DNA of 12,081 bases from Coprinopsis marcescibilis (lineage: Eukaryota > Basidiomycota > Agaricomycetes > Agaricales > Psathyrellaceae): contig ML210602.1 in assembly GCA_004369085.1 (NCBI GenBank), positions 1 through 12,081 of the forward strand, read 5' to 3'. The notes beneath the pieces are model-generated. The model was not told where the DNA came from. It did not search any database and saw only the letters and a program-made list of their open reading frames with translations. Within the stretch, counting starts at the first letter, position 1. Every line of letters starts with the position of its first letter. This document shows positions 1 through 8,641 of this stretch, piece by piece. Both the position numbers and the translations under genes were made by a program.

Positions 1-95
1 CTCAACGTAGTCAAAAATAGGATCATCAATCATAAAAGTCGCTAGAATAGTATTAAAGGACGATACAAAGTACCATTCCGTTTTAGTCCTTAACA
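1..95 (+). repeat. 5' LTR, last 95 nt only
   Basis: The first 95 nt of the window are identical to 6019-6113 and end in TAACA, like the 3' LTR. The remaining 360 nt, including the promoter, lie outside the window. The sequence just downstream (from 96) does not begin with TGG, so the usual primer binding site for a tRNA 3' end is not visible next to the LTR. Confidence 0.95.
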
Positions 96-144
96 GAAGA
101 ACAAAGTCTCAAACAAACCAGCCTCACTGTAACGACCAGTAACA

Positions 145-1346
145 ATGGCAACAGTAGGAGACGAATCAATGATGAAAATATTCCAAAAACTCTTTGAAGG
201 AATACATGCATATGGAACCAGCAACATAGAAGCATTAGCCACATGGGCTTCTTCAAAAATAATGGAAACAACTCTGGGAGCAATAGCAATCATGCTAGGA
301 GCAGTAATAGCACATGCCCTCGCTCCAACAGTGGAACAACTCAAGGAAATAGACAAAAGCATAGAAGGAATTACTGCTGCATCTGAACAATATGTCGACT
401 TACAAAAAGAAAGAAAAATAAAAGATGACTCCAAACCAAAAGTAGAAGTGGATAAACCAGAAAAATATGATGGACAACCAAAAGATGCCATTCCCTTCCT
501 AACCGCATGCCGAACATACTGCTATTACAAAAGAGAACATGATTGGACAAATCAAGTCATGTTTACCCTCTCCATGGTAGGAACCAAAGACGAAAAAGGA
601 AGAGAACTACCAGGGAAAAACTGGATCAACTCCAAATATCGAGAACTCTTCGACATCTCACAAATCAAAACCACATGGGAGAAGGCCGACCCAGAAACAC
701 GAGGACCCGAACACACAAAAGGAGTTTTTGAGAATTGGGAAGACTTTGAAAAACAATTCCTTGACCACTTTAGTCTTTATGACCAAAAGGAAATAGCTCA
801 AGATGGTATCCACAAACTCTGAATGGGGAATGACATGTGTGAAGAGTACACCACAAAATTCAAAGAATTCGCTGTACTAAGCGGATTCGACAAAGAAATC
901 CTCTTCTACAAATATAAGGAAGGGATGAACTCGCTCTTGTGTACCAAAGTCAAAAACACGTGGCCCAGACCCATGAATCAAAAGAGTTCGAAGAACGAGC
1001 TCTAGCCATTGACCGTGAATATCGGAAAGATCAAGGGAAGAAAACCCAATATAACTCCTTTGCCTCCTCACCCAAACCCCAACAACAATCTTTCACACCA
1101 AAGCAAAAACCTCGAGATCCAAACGCCATGGAAATCAATGTCATCCAAACCCAAACGCAAACCCATTCGAATCAGGCCAATGCAACATGCAAGGTCTGTT
1201 TGAAAAAGGGACACACTGTGACTTATTGTCCCGAAGCTGTCTGCGGCATTTGCCATAAGAAGGGACATGTCAGGTGGAACTGCCCAAACAAGGATAAGAG
1301 TGTCCGAGTTGCAGACACAGGAAGTGAAAACACGGATTTTTCATAG
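145..1346 (+). pseudogene. gag: gag (capsid and nucleocapsid), broken by a stop and a frameshift
   Basis: Gag would form the virus-like particle and package element RNA. The ATG at 145 (context AACAATGG) opens 225 codons. Residues about 43-60 form a hydrophobic stretch (LGAIAIMLGAVIAHALA), unusual for a Ty3/gypsy Gag. The capsid-like part follows (KPEKYDGQPKDAIPFL onward). TGA at 820-822 interrupts it; the same frame then continues at once with capsid-like sequence (CEEYTTKFKEFAVLSGFDKE). Near 978-982 the coding frame changes by -1, consistent with loss of one base, and continues with KEFEERALAIDREYRKDQGK. Two zinc knuckles follow at 1188-1283, CKVC...H...C and CGIC...H...C, both exactly CX2CX4HX4C. 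This frame ends at TAG 1344-1346. The split into three pieces is seen directly; that the ancestor was a single ORF is inferred. Confidence 0.9.
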
Positions 1347-4300
1347 GGGATGTCTCAAGGTTGATGGAGATCATCCCCGAACTGTTATTGGGAACGGCAA
1401 TGATCAAATCCACACATAACTGATCAATTGTACTCCCAATACAGATTCCTGAAAGAAGCATCGACACAAAAACACTTATCGACTCGGGAGCAGACGACCT
1501 ATTTGCAGACAAACAAATGGTGCGGAAATACAAAATCCCAGAAAAACAACTTGAAAAACCAATAATCATCCGGAATGTTGATGGAACTCCAAATAAAACC
1601 GGATCAATCACAACTACGGTGGAGCTTGAATTCAGCATCAACGGACGAATCCAAAAATACACTATGTACGTCGCCGGATTAGGAAAATGGGACTTTATCT
1701 TTGGAACCCCATGGTTACAAAAAGAGAACCCCGACATCAATTGGGCTCTAGGGACAGTCGAATGGAGAAACCCCATTTCCCCAACAATGGAGGAGGAAGA
1801 CAACAGTCTCCTTATCGCATTCATGAAAGGAGAAAACACAGAAGAACTTCAAGAGATTTGGCTCAACGCCACTATGATTGAAGAAAAACCAAAACTCGAA
1901 GAAAACCTCAACCAAATCATACCAAAAACATTCCATGAATTTCTCGACATATTCTCAGAAAAAGCTTCAAACAGATTCCCAGAAAAGAAGGAATGGGACC
2001 ACACAATCAACCTCAAAGAAGGATTCAAACCAAGATCATTTCCGATCTATAATCTCACTCTAGTGGAAAAAGGAGAACTCACCAAGTTTATTGAAGAAAA
2101 CTTGGAAAAAGGGTATATCAGAAATTCAAAGTCTCCGATGGCATCTCCAATGTTCTTCGTACCAGAGAAGGATGGAAAGAAGAGACCCTGCCAAGACTAT
2201 CATTACCTAAATGCTGGCACAGTCAGAGATGCATACCCACTCCCGCTAATATCCGACATCATGGACAGAGTGAAAGGAAAACAATTCTTCACAAAACTCG
2301 ACGTAAGATGGGGATACAACAACATACATATCAAAGAAGGAGATGAATGGAAGGCAGCATTCAAAACCGAAAAAGGACTATTCGAACCAACAGTGATGTT
2401 CTTTGGACTCTGTAACTCACCAGCAACTTTCCAAAGAATGATGGATCAAATCTTTGCGACAGAGATAGACAAAAATCTTGTCATAGTCTACATGGATGAC
2501 ATCCTCATATCTGCGGACACAGAAGAAGAAACAGAACGAATCACAAAAATCGTTCTCAAGAAACTCAGGGAAAACAATCTGTACCTCAAACTTGAAAAAT
2601 GTCAATTTTGCCAGACACGAATTGAGTATTTGGGCATGATCATCGAGCATGACCGAATCAGCATGGATCCTGGAAAAGTGAAAGGAATCAAGGATTGGCC
2701 TGTCCCATCAACTACAAAACAGGTCCGATCGTTCCTTGGTTTTGGAAACTTCTACAGGAAATTCATCATGAAATACTCGGAAATTGCCCGACCCATGAAT
2801 GAACTCTTGACAAAAGAAAAAGAGTTCATATGGACAGAAGAATGTGACAATGCATTCAACACCCTGAAACAATGATTCATCGAAGAGCCCATCCTAATGA
2901 TGCCAGATGTGACCAAACCTTTCCAGATTGAATGTGACGCTTCAAAATACGCATATGGAGCTGTCCTTGCACAGACAGACGAATCAGGAAAGAGACACCC
3001 AGTTGCATTCCTCTCAAAAACCTTCAACTCCACCGAACAACGATATGAAATCTATGATCGCAAACTCCTAGCAATAGTACGATCCCTACAAGAATGGAGA
3101 CACTACATCCAAGGATCGGAATTTGAAACACAAGTTCTTTCAGACCACAGAAATCTACTATACTCCAAAAACCCTCAAAAACTCAATGACCGACAGGCTC
3201 GGTGGTCACTTATTTTATCTGAATATCAGTATACACTAAAAAATATGCCAGGAAACAAAATGATCCAATCAGACGCACTATCGAGAAGACCGGATCACAC
3301 CCCAGAAAATGATGAAAATGACCAACCAACTATTTTACTACCAGAAGAACTGTTCATCGATCTGATTGATACTGAACTTCAAACAAAAATAGATCAAACG
3401 GAAGGACTAGATCAGAATGCAATCGAAGCAATGAAAACGCTGGTAGAAAATGGATCAAATGAGATGAAACAAGACTTAGGACACTGGACCCTGATTACCA
3501 AAGAAGGAAGAAAACCCACACTTTTCTACAAACACCGACAATACATCCCGAAAAACACCGAAATCCGAAGAGAGATTGTACAAAAATACCACGATGCTGA
3601 AACCGCAGGACATCCAGGAGAACTCGAAACATTTCATGCCATCAAGAATCACTACTACTGGCCTGGAATGAGAATGTTCATCAAAGCATACATCCAGGGA
3701 TGCGGACAATGCCAACAGTTCAAGATCAAACAAAATCCACACAAAATCTCCCTTATGCCCATAAAAGGAAGTGATTGACTATTTGGATATGTTGTCATTG
3801 ATATGGTGACAGACTTACCCGAATCCAATGGTTATGATTCAATCCTGACCATGGTGGACCATGGCCTTAGTAAGGGAGTGATCTTCATGCCTACAAACAA
3901 AACGGCAACAGCAGACGATATCGCAAGACTACTTTTAGACAATCTCTTCAAAAGATACGGATTACCAGATAAAATCGGATCAGATCGAGGACCTCAATTC
4001 GCAGCAAAAGCTTTCAGAGAATTACTCTGGCTCATAGGAGTAGAATCCTCATTATCAACAGCTTACCACCCACAAACTCAAGGATCAATTGAACATGTTC
4101 ATCAAGAAGTTGAAGCATATCTCTCAATATACTGCATCACAAATCAAACCGAATGGGCAAACAAACTACCGCTTGCCGAGTTCACTCACAATAGCTGAAG
4201 ACATGCTGATAGAACTCGCTCACCATTCGAATTGATTCTGGGATATCAACCACAAGCACTTCCAATCACGTTCTCTAAAACTCAATTCCCCAACGTGGAA

Positions 4301-4828
4301 GAAAGACTCCGAGCAATGAATGAAGACCGGAGAGAAGCTGTTGCTGCACACGAATTGGCCAGAACAAGAATGGCCCAAAGAATTGAAGGAAACCCAAGAC
4401 CATATCGAAAAGGACATAAAGTGTGGCTTGAAGCCAAAAACATCAAACTTCCCTATTCAAAGAAAATGACAACAAAAAGAGAAGGGCCCTTTATCATCTC
4501 CAAAGTTTTGGGACCAAATACATTCCGTCTTAAACTACCCCCAACCTGGAAAATCCACAACATGTTTCATGCAATGCTCTTGAACCCTTATGTTGAAACG
4601 GAAACACATGGACCCAATTATGAACTTCCCTCACCCGAAATCATCAACGAAGAAGAAGAATATGAAATAGACAAAATCCTCAAACATCGAACAACTCGAA
4701 ATAAAAAGGAATATTTAATATCCTGGAAGGGATATCCATTATCAGAAAATGAATGGATAAAAGAAAGAGATCTTGCTAACGCCCAAGGAATACTTAATGC
4801 CTACAAAAAGAAAAACAAGATCCAATAA
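1328..4828 (+). pseudogene. pol: pol polyprotein (PR-RT-RNase H-IN-chromodomain) with four in-frame TGA codons
   Basis: One frame runs from about 1328 to the TAA at 4826-4828, interrupted by TGA at 1421, 2873, 3776 and 4196. Aspartic protease: LIDSGA at 1475-1492. Reverse transcriptase: YPLPLI, GLCNSPATFQRMMDQIF and the catalytic YMDD at 2489-2500. RNase H: ECDASKYAYGAVL with its Asp at 2936-2938, then SDHRNLL and SDALSRRPD. Integrase: HHCC zinc finger (His 3590 and 3611, Cys 3701 and 3710), then catalytic Asp 3800, Asp 3983 and Glu 4091, giving a DX35E spacing. A GPY/F-like module (REGPFIISKVLGPNTFRLKL) follows, then a chromodomain at about 4661-4810 (YEIDKIL...EYLISWKGYP...NEWI). The catalytic residues listed are all present, so the lesions are mainly the stops. 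Pol starts in the -1 frame relative to the end of gag, near a run of five T at 1337-1341; this could be a programmed shift or a mutation. Confidence 0.95.
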
Positions 4829-4841
4829 ACCAACATGTGTT

Positions 4842-4973
4842 CTTCATAGAAAAAGCGGTGATTAAAACCTCAAGGCCTTATCAAGAAACGTGCACGGAAC
4901 TAGAACATGAGGAATACACACCTCATGATAAGAAACAGCATGAATACCACGAGGTCTTAGATATATAAACACC
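4842..4973 (+). promoter_or_regulatory. U3-like internal promoter in front of the third ORF
   Basis: This stretch between pol and the third ORF repeats, in the same order, several blocks of the LTR U3 (5765-5876): CTTCATAG (4842 and 5765), ATTAAAACC (4861 and 5785), TCAA(C)GAAAC (4881 and 5805), CATGAGG (4906 and 5826), CCTCA then ATAA, and GTCTT followed by a TATATAAAC box (4962 and 5865). CATGAGG and CCTCATG form a 7-bp inverted repeat with an 8-nt spacer (4906-4927). The TATA box lies about 70 nt before the ATG at 5033, and an A-rich leader follows. The shared blocks are seen in the sequence; promoter activity is inferred. Confidence 0.7.
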
Positions 4974-5032
4974 AGACAAAAAACAACGAAAACAAAAAAA
5001 AAACCAATCTACTACATCCTCACCTCAACCAA

Positions 5033-5623
5033 ATGCCTCAACTCCCAACTGCTCACATGTCTACTGGAGGAAAACGCCCTCAGCGTCACAATCCCATAGC
5101 CTCTTCTTCTCGACAACAACTCACCCCTCGTCCTCGTTCTCCAACTCCTGACAATGAAGACATCGACCCTAACCATCCACCAATGTCCTTAGAAGAGTTC
5201 ATCGGTATGGCCAACCATGGGTATTACGCCCACCAACTTCAAGAACGGATGCGATCATCATCCGACGTCCTGGGCTTCGCCCATACAACATTTGCCATCA
5301 TCATGGCCGGACAAGTTTATTCCCTTGAAAGGGAATACCGAAGCCAACTTGATAATATGCGAGCAACATTCGAAAACCTCATGGGGACCACAGACTTCGA
5401 CTGGAGGACGAGGCGCACCCTATTACATCATCGAAGCGCATTTCCATTGGCATTTGCCAACCCGACTCCACCACCCCCAACCGAACAACTTCCACTCACG
5501 CCCAACACCACTCAGGTTATCAACCTGATTATTGACGCCGTGGCCAGAACGTCTATGTTCCCAATCGATGTCAACCAAGAAAACCCACCCTGGGAAAAGG
5601 ATCTCGATGGAACCCGATTGTAG
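5033..5623 (+). CDS. third ORF of the retrotransposon, 196 aa, unknown function
   Basis: An uninterrupted ORF in the position where env would lie in a retrovirus, sense to pol and ending 35 nt before the 3' LTR. I do not recognise the family. Residues 1-50 are rich in Pro, Ser, Arg and Gln and look disordered. Residues about 51-150 look helical (PPMSLEEFIGMANHGYYAHQ..., VYSLEREYRSQLDNM, a possible short coiled coil). A Pro-rich linker (NPTPPPPTEQLPLTP) precedes a last helix-like part (QVINLIIDAVART). There is no signal peptide and no convincing membrane segment, so it is not envelope-like. The ATG sits in a favourable context (ACCAAATG) after a TATA box and an A/C-rich leader. It is intact although gag and pol are broken, but it is short enough for that to be chance. 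It may be a DNA- or Gag-associated accessory factor or a captured host fragment; neither is shown. Confidence 0.65.
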   Translation: MPQLPTAHMSTGGKRPQRHNPIASSSRQQLTPRPRSPTPDNEDIDPNHPPMSLEEFIGMANHGYYAHQLQERMRSSSDVLGFAHTTFAIIMAGQVYSLEREYRSQLDNMRATFENLMGTTDFDWRTRRTLLHHRSAFPLAFANPTPPPPTEQLPLTPNTTQVINLIIDAVARTSMFPIDVNQENPPWEKDLDGTRL

Positions 5624-5644
5624 TCTAATTTGGAGAATTAGTCC

Positions 5645-5658
5645 TAGTAGGGGGTTAA
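5645..5658 (+). other. polypurine tract before the 3' LTR
   Basis: TAGTAGGGGG followed by TTAA lies directly before the TG that starts the 3' LTR at 5659. This is the expected place for plus-strand primer formation. The tract is short and partly interrupted by T, so the exact primer boundary is uncertain. Confidence 0.6.
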
Positions 5659-6113
5659 TGTTACGAACATTTATGCTTACTACCATATGATTATGATATA
5701 TACCTCATGTATACCTTACATTTTTCATTTCAATCGTAGCCTTACTCATCCTTACTGCGCATGACTTCATAGTTAGTAAGACTCATTAAAACCACACCTA
5801 AACCTCAACGAAACCTACATACATGCATGAGGCTTACGCCTCACCATAACCACATGTCTTTTAGTATATAAACCTATGTAGTTTAGTCAATAGTTTCTTA
5901 CTTCATTCTTAAGTGTTGTAACTCATACATACTCTCAATCCAATATTCTTCTAGTGCAAATCCAATCCAACTATCCATTCAAGAAGTCTAGTGTTAGTTC
6001 GTACTTACGAGTAGAACTCTCAACGTAGTCAAAAATAGGATCATCAATCATAAAAGTCGCTAGAATAGTATTAAAGGACGATACAAAGTACCATTCCGTT
6101 TTAGTCCTTAACA
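5659..6113 (+). repeat. 3' LTR, complete, 455 nt
   Basis: It begins TGTTA and ends TAACA, a perfect 5-bp terminal inverted repeat with the canonical TG...CA ends. Its last 95 nt equal window positions 1-95. The U3 holds a TATA box (5865-5872) and a small hairpin (TGAGGC-TTAC-GCCTCA, 5828-5843). Transcription would be expected to start some tens of nt after the TATA box, around 5895-5905, so R and U5 occupy roughly the last 210 nt. The five bases just after it (ATTTC, 6114-6118) are the candidate target-site duplication; the partner copy lies outside the window. Confidence 0.95.
5865..5872 (+). promoter_or_regulatory. TATA box of the LTR promoter
   Basis: TATATAAA preceded by TTTTAG and followed by C. 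A near copy (TTAGATATATAAAC) stands before the third ORF at 4957-4970. Function as the LTR core promoter is inferred from motif and position. Confidence 0.7.
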
Positions 6114-8641
6114 ATTTCTCTTCATTTATCAGTTTGAGTCGGACATCTTGCATTGTAACACCTGTCAGGCAAGCGAGCATGAGAACCTCGGAAATCGGTA
6201 GACAAGAAAGGAGATGAACTTGAAACCATACTTACGTATCTCCTTGTCCTCATAAGGATTTAGTTTGGTACGATTCTCGTTCCAAGCTTTGATTAGTGCC
6301 GTCCACTCCTCCTTTTGCTCCTCAGAGAATGTCTCTGAGAACTTGTTGAAATTCTCAGTTTGAACCTTTCGCATACAAATTGCCTCCTTGAGATTCTTAG
6401 CAAAGCGAGAGCCTCAGAATCATTGTCAGAACCCAGCATCTATCGTTCAACCGATTAACACTTACGAAATCCCATAATCTTCTGAAAGTTGAATGCATTC
6501 CAGTGGTCGTTGAGAACCTCATGGCATGCGGCTGGACCCATCTCGCGCACACTGGCTCCCAGGGAGTTCATGTCCCACCAGGTTTGTTCAATCTCATCCC
6601 CACACAGTTTACCAATGCCTTCGAGGTACCCAACATGGAAATTATCCTGGCATGTTTTCCCGTGTCCATTGATGTGCCAAGATGGGATTGCGACGTCCAA
6701 CTTTGTGGCCTCAGGCACCCTCAGGTGGATGGGAATTTGCTCATCCAACCGTTTTCGCAAATTTCGGGACCATTGACAGGTGATGTCGTACGTTATTACG
6801 ATTCGGGCGAGCGCCAGTGCTATGATTGCTGAGAAAAGAATGTAGTCCATGTTGCAGTATCTGGAAATAGCATGAGAGCTTGTAAACCGCACTAAAAAGC
6901 AACACGGACCACTCTCCCTTCTGAAGATCACCAGCCCCGTTTGGGCGCACCAGACAATGATTAGAGCAGATGACAAGACCCGCTCTGGTCACATTGTAAC
7001 CTGGGGTCCTCCTAACGGCAGCTTGAACCACAGCGTCGTGCTCTGAGTCACAGGTATTGATCTATAGTATAGTAAGTTAGGAGCCTCCAATGCTATTGGT
7101 TCACCACTTGCAAACACACCTCTGACTGATCAACATAGTTCCCGATGTACTTCTGGTACCCAGATTCTCCAACAAACACCCCCCATCCAGGTGCCATCTC
7201 CACGTCATCGATGCCCCACTCCTTTCCCTTGAGTTTGAAGTTAGCATTGATGGCTACAAATAGGGTGTATAGAAATCTAGGCGTGTGTTTATCAATTAAG
7301 ACAGGTCGGATTACTGAAATATCTACTTACGCAAGTTCGACCACTGATGCCCAATCCAATGGTAGGTTTTTCCCGGGATGCGGACAAGCGGGACACTCGA
7401 CCACCAGCTCTCCGGGCTTTACGGTTGCGGGAATTCCTCCTGGCTCAAATTGATGACCACGCCCGAGTCTTTTCAGGATCTTGAGGTGACGCCAGTATCG
7501 ACTTGCGAGATGAAAGTCGCTGAGTCGGGACTGAGGATTCGAATTATGGAAATATGAACGTACATCCCAGTTACGTACTTACTGGTCGTTTATCAAGATG
7601 AAGAGGGTCCAAACGATTTAGAATTGTGTTGTAGAAGTCGTAAATCGTGCACTTGCTTTGCAAATTGAGCTTGTGGAACCAGTCGAGAATGTCGAAGGTG
7701 TATGTGGTCTGCAAATTGAGCTTGTGGAACCAGTCAAGAATGTCAAAGGTGTATGTGGTCTGCATCTGCTTAAGAGTTGAGGGGAAAATCCGACTGCGCA
7801 AGGCCTGAACAAATTTAGGTGCCGAGTTTTCGGGACAGTCGCAGTAGGAGACTTTTATCTTGTGAACGCCGGAGACGTCGAGCACCTGAAGGTCCCTGGG
7901 GTCAGACGGAAGAGAACAGGGTCCTCTGTCGTGACCCAGCTGTACCACGGCTCCGATGGCTGACAAGGTTGTTTTCTCGAAGAACTTTCCAGTCCACTTC
8001 TAGTTCGTAGTCAATTATACAATACCACCTTGAACCAACTGAACAGTAGAGACATACCTCGATAGAATGAAAAGGCAAGTTACTGTGGGCCTGTTTCATA
8101 CAGTCGCAACAACACAGTGCATTGCCATTGTGGCAGCTAGTGCGCCAGTATAGTCCATCTGTTGCAACCGCACAACTCGAACATTTCGAGAGATTGTGAC
8201 CTCCTGGTCCGTCCAAACGAGTTATCTCTTGAAGGAATTGATAACGATGCTTCAACCAGAATTCGATCTTGCTCTAATTGCCGCATCAGAGCAGTATGGA
8301 CTGTATAGACAGCTTGGGCTACATACCTTGTTTGTCTGTCCCTTCGCTTTTCGAGGGGTTTTCTTCTTGCTGGTATTGTCCCCTTGATCCTGACCAACCA
8401 TGTCATTGTGTTGGTTTTGTGAAGACCCTTCCTCACTATTCCCCTGGAGAAGACCACCATGAGTAGACCCATCTTGATCGTTGCTCTCCAAGTTGTTGGT
8501 GGGTTCAGACTTGGTTGTTGTTTTTGGTATGTTCCTCGAATGGCCAATGACCCGGTGTCTCGAGTTGCATGACAACTTCGTTATTGTGACCACATCAGAG
8601 TCTTGTACTGATTTTAGACGAGCCTTCTTGTTACTAGACAT
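6114..8641 (-). pseudogene. KDZ transposase with CxC2-type cysteine cluster, interrupted by the retrotransposon
   Basis: Cut-and-paste DNA transposase of the KDZ superfamily. Nine exons join in frame: 8327-8641, 8058-8273, 7583-7999, 7331-7530, 7120-7276, 6910-7061, 6466-6860, 6236-6412, 6114-6161; introns are 49-74 nt with GT...AG ends. About 692 codons are present. Residues 1-105 are polar with a basic patch (KKKTPRKAKG), a likely nuclear signal. Residues 136-174 form the zinc-binding cluster (CSSC, then C152, CCCDC, H168, H174). KVSYCDCPE, YTFDILDWFHKLNLQ and YDFYNTIL are typical of the CxC2 region. VECPACPHPGKNLP leads into the RNase H-fold core: FVAINANFKLK (residues 389-399), YDITCQW (510-516) and GDEIEQTWWDMN (573-584). 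The usual Asp of the first motif is Asn here. Exons 6 and 7 meet in a split TG|A stop, avoided only if a weaker donor 2 nt upstream is used. The coding sequence runs into the LTR at 6113; the C-terminus lies outside the window. Confidence 0.9.
7661..7762 (-). repeat. 51-bp in-frame tandem duplication inside the KDZ gene
   Basis: Copies 7661-7711 and 7712-7762 are adjacent and differ at two positions only. In both the first copy has CG and the second has CA on the + strand. The repeat duplicates 17 residues (TTYTFDILDWFHKLNLQ) in exon 3, between the CxC2 region and the catalytic core, and keeps the frame. KDZ relatives normally carry this segment once, so the duplication probably disturbs the fold. 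Confidence 0.95.

Larger units (their letters stand above)
1..6113 (+). mobile_element. Ty3/gypsy chromovirus LTR retrotransposon (5' end cut by window)
   Basis: Order seen: 3' end of the 5' LTR (1-95), short leader, gag with two CCHC knuckles, protease, reverse transcriptase, RNase H, integrase, chromodomain, an extra ORF, a short purine tract and a complete 3' LTR. Integrase after RT/RNase H is the Ty3/gypsy order, and the C-terminal chromodomain places it among chromoviruses, which in known members steers integration towards marked chromatin. The two LTRs are identical over the 95 nt that can be compared. If the missing 360 nt are present, the whole element is about 6.47 kb. It lies inside a KDZ transposase exon. 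Gag and pol carry five in-frame TGA codons and two frame changes, so this copy is probably not autonomous. The 5-bp target duplication cannot be checked because the left flank is outside the window. Confidence 0.96.

Noticed and set aside
90..491. Long antisense ORF opposite gag, and similar ones opposite pol and the chromosomal genes
   Set aside because: Shadow frames of real genes with no recognisable motif; several open with non-ATG codons.
3776..3784. TGA CTA in pol as a stop-readthrough signal, or TGA as a recoded sense codon
   Set aside because: TGA CTA is a known readthrough context, but four other TGAs with unrelated contexts interrupt gag-pol at non-boundary sites, and CpG decay explains all of them. 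The coiled-coil and KDZ genes in the window use standard codons.
5033..5623. Third ORF as an envelope gene
   Set aside because: No signal peptide, no membrane anchor and no Cys-rich ectodomain; only the position is env-like.
5377..6523. CCTCATG as a general regulatory motif of the region
   Set aside because: It also occurs inside coding sequence (5377 and 6517), so the heptamer alone is not informative; only the ordered block series before the two TATA boxes is.
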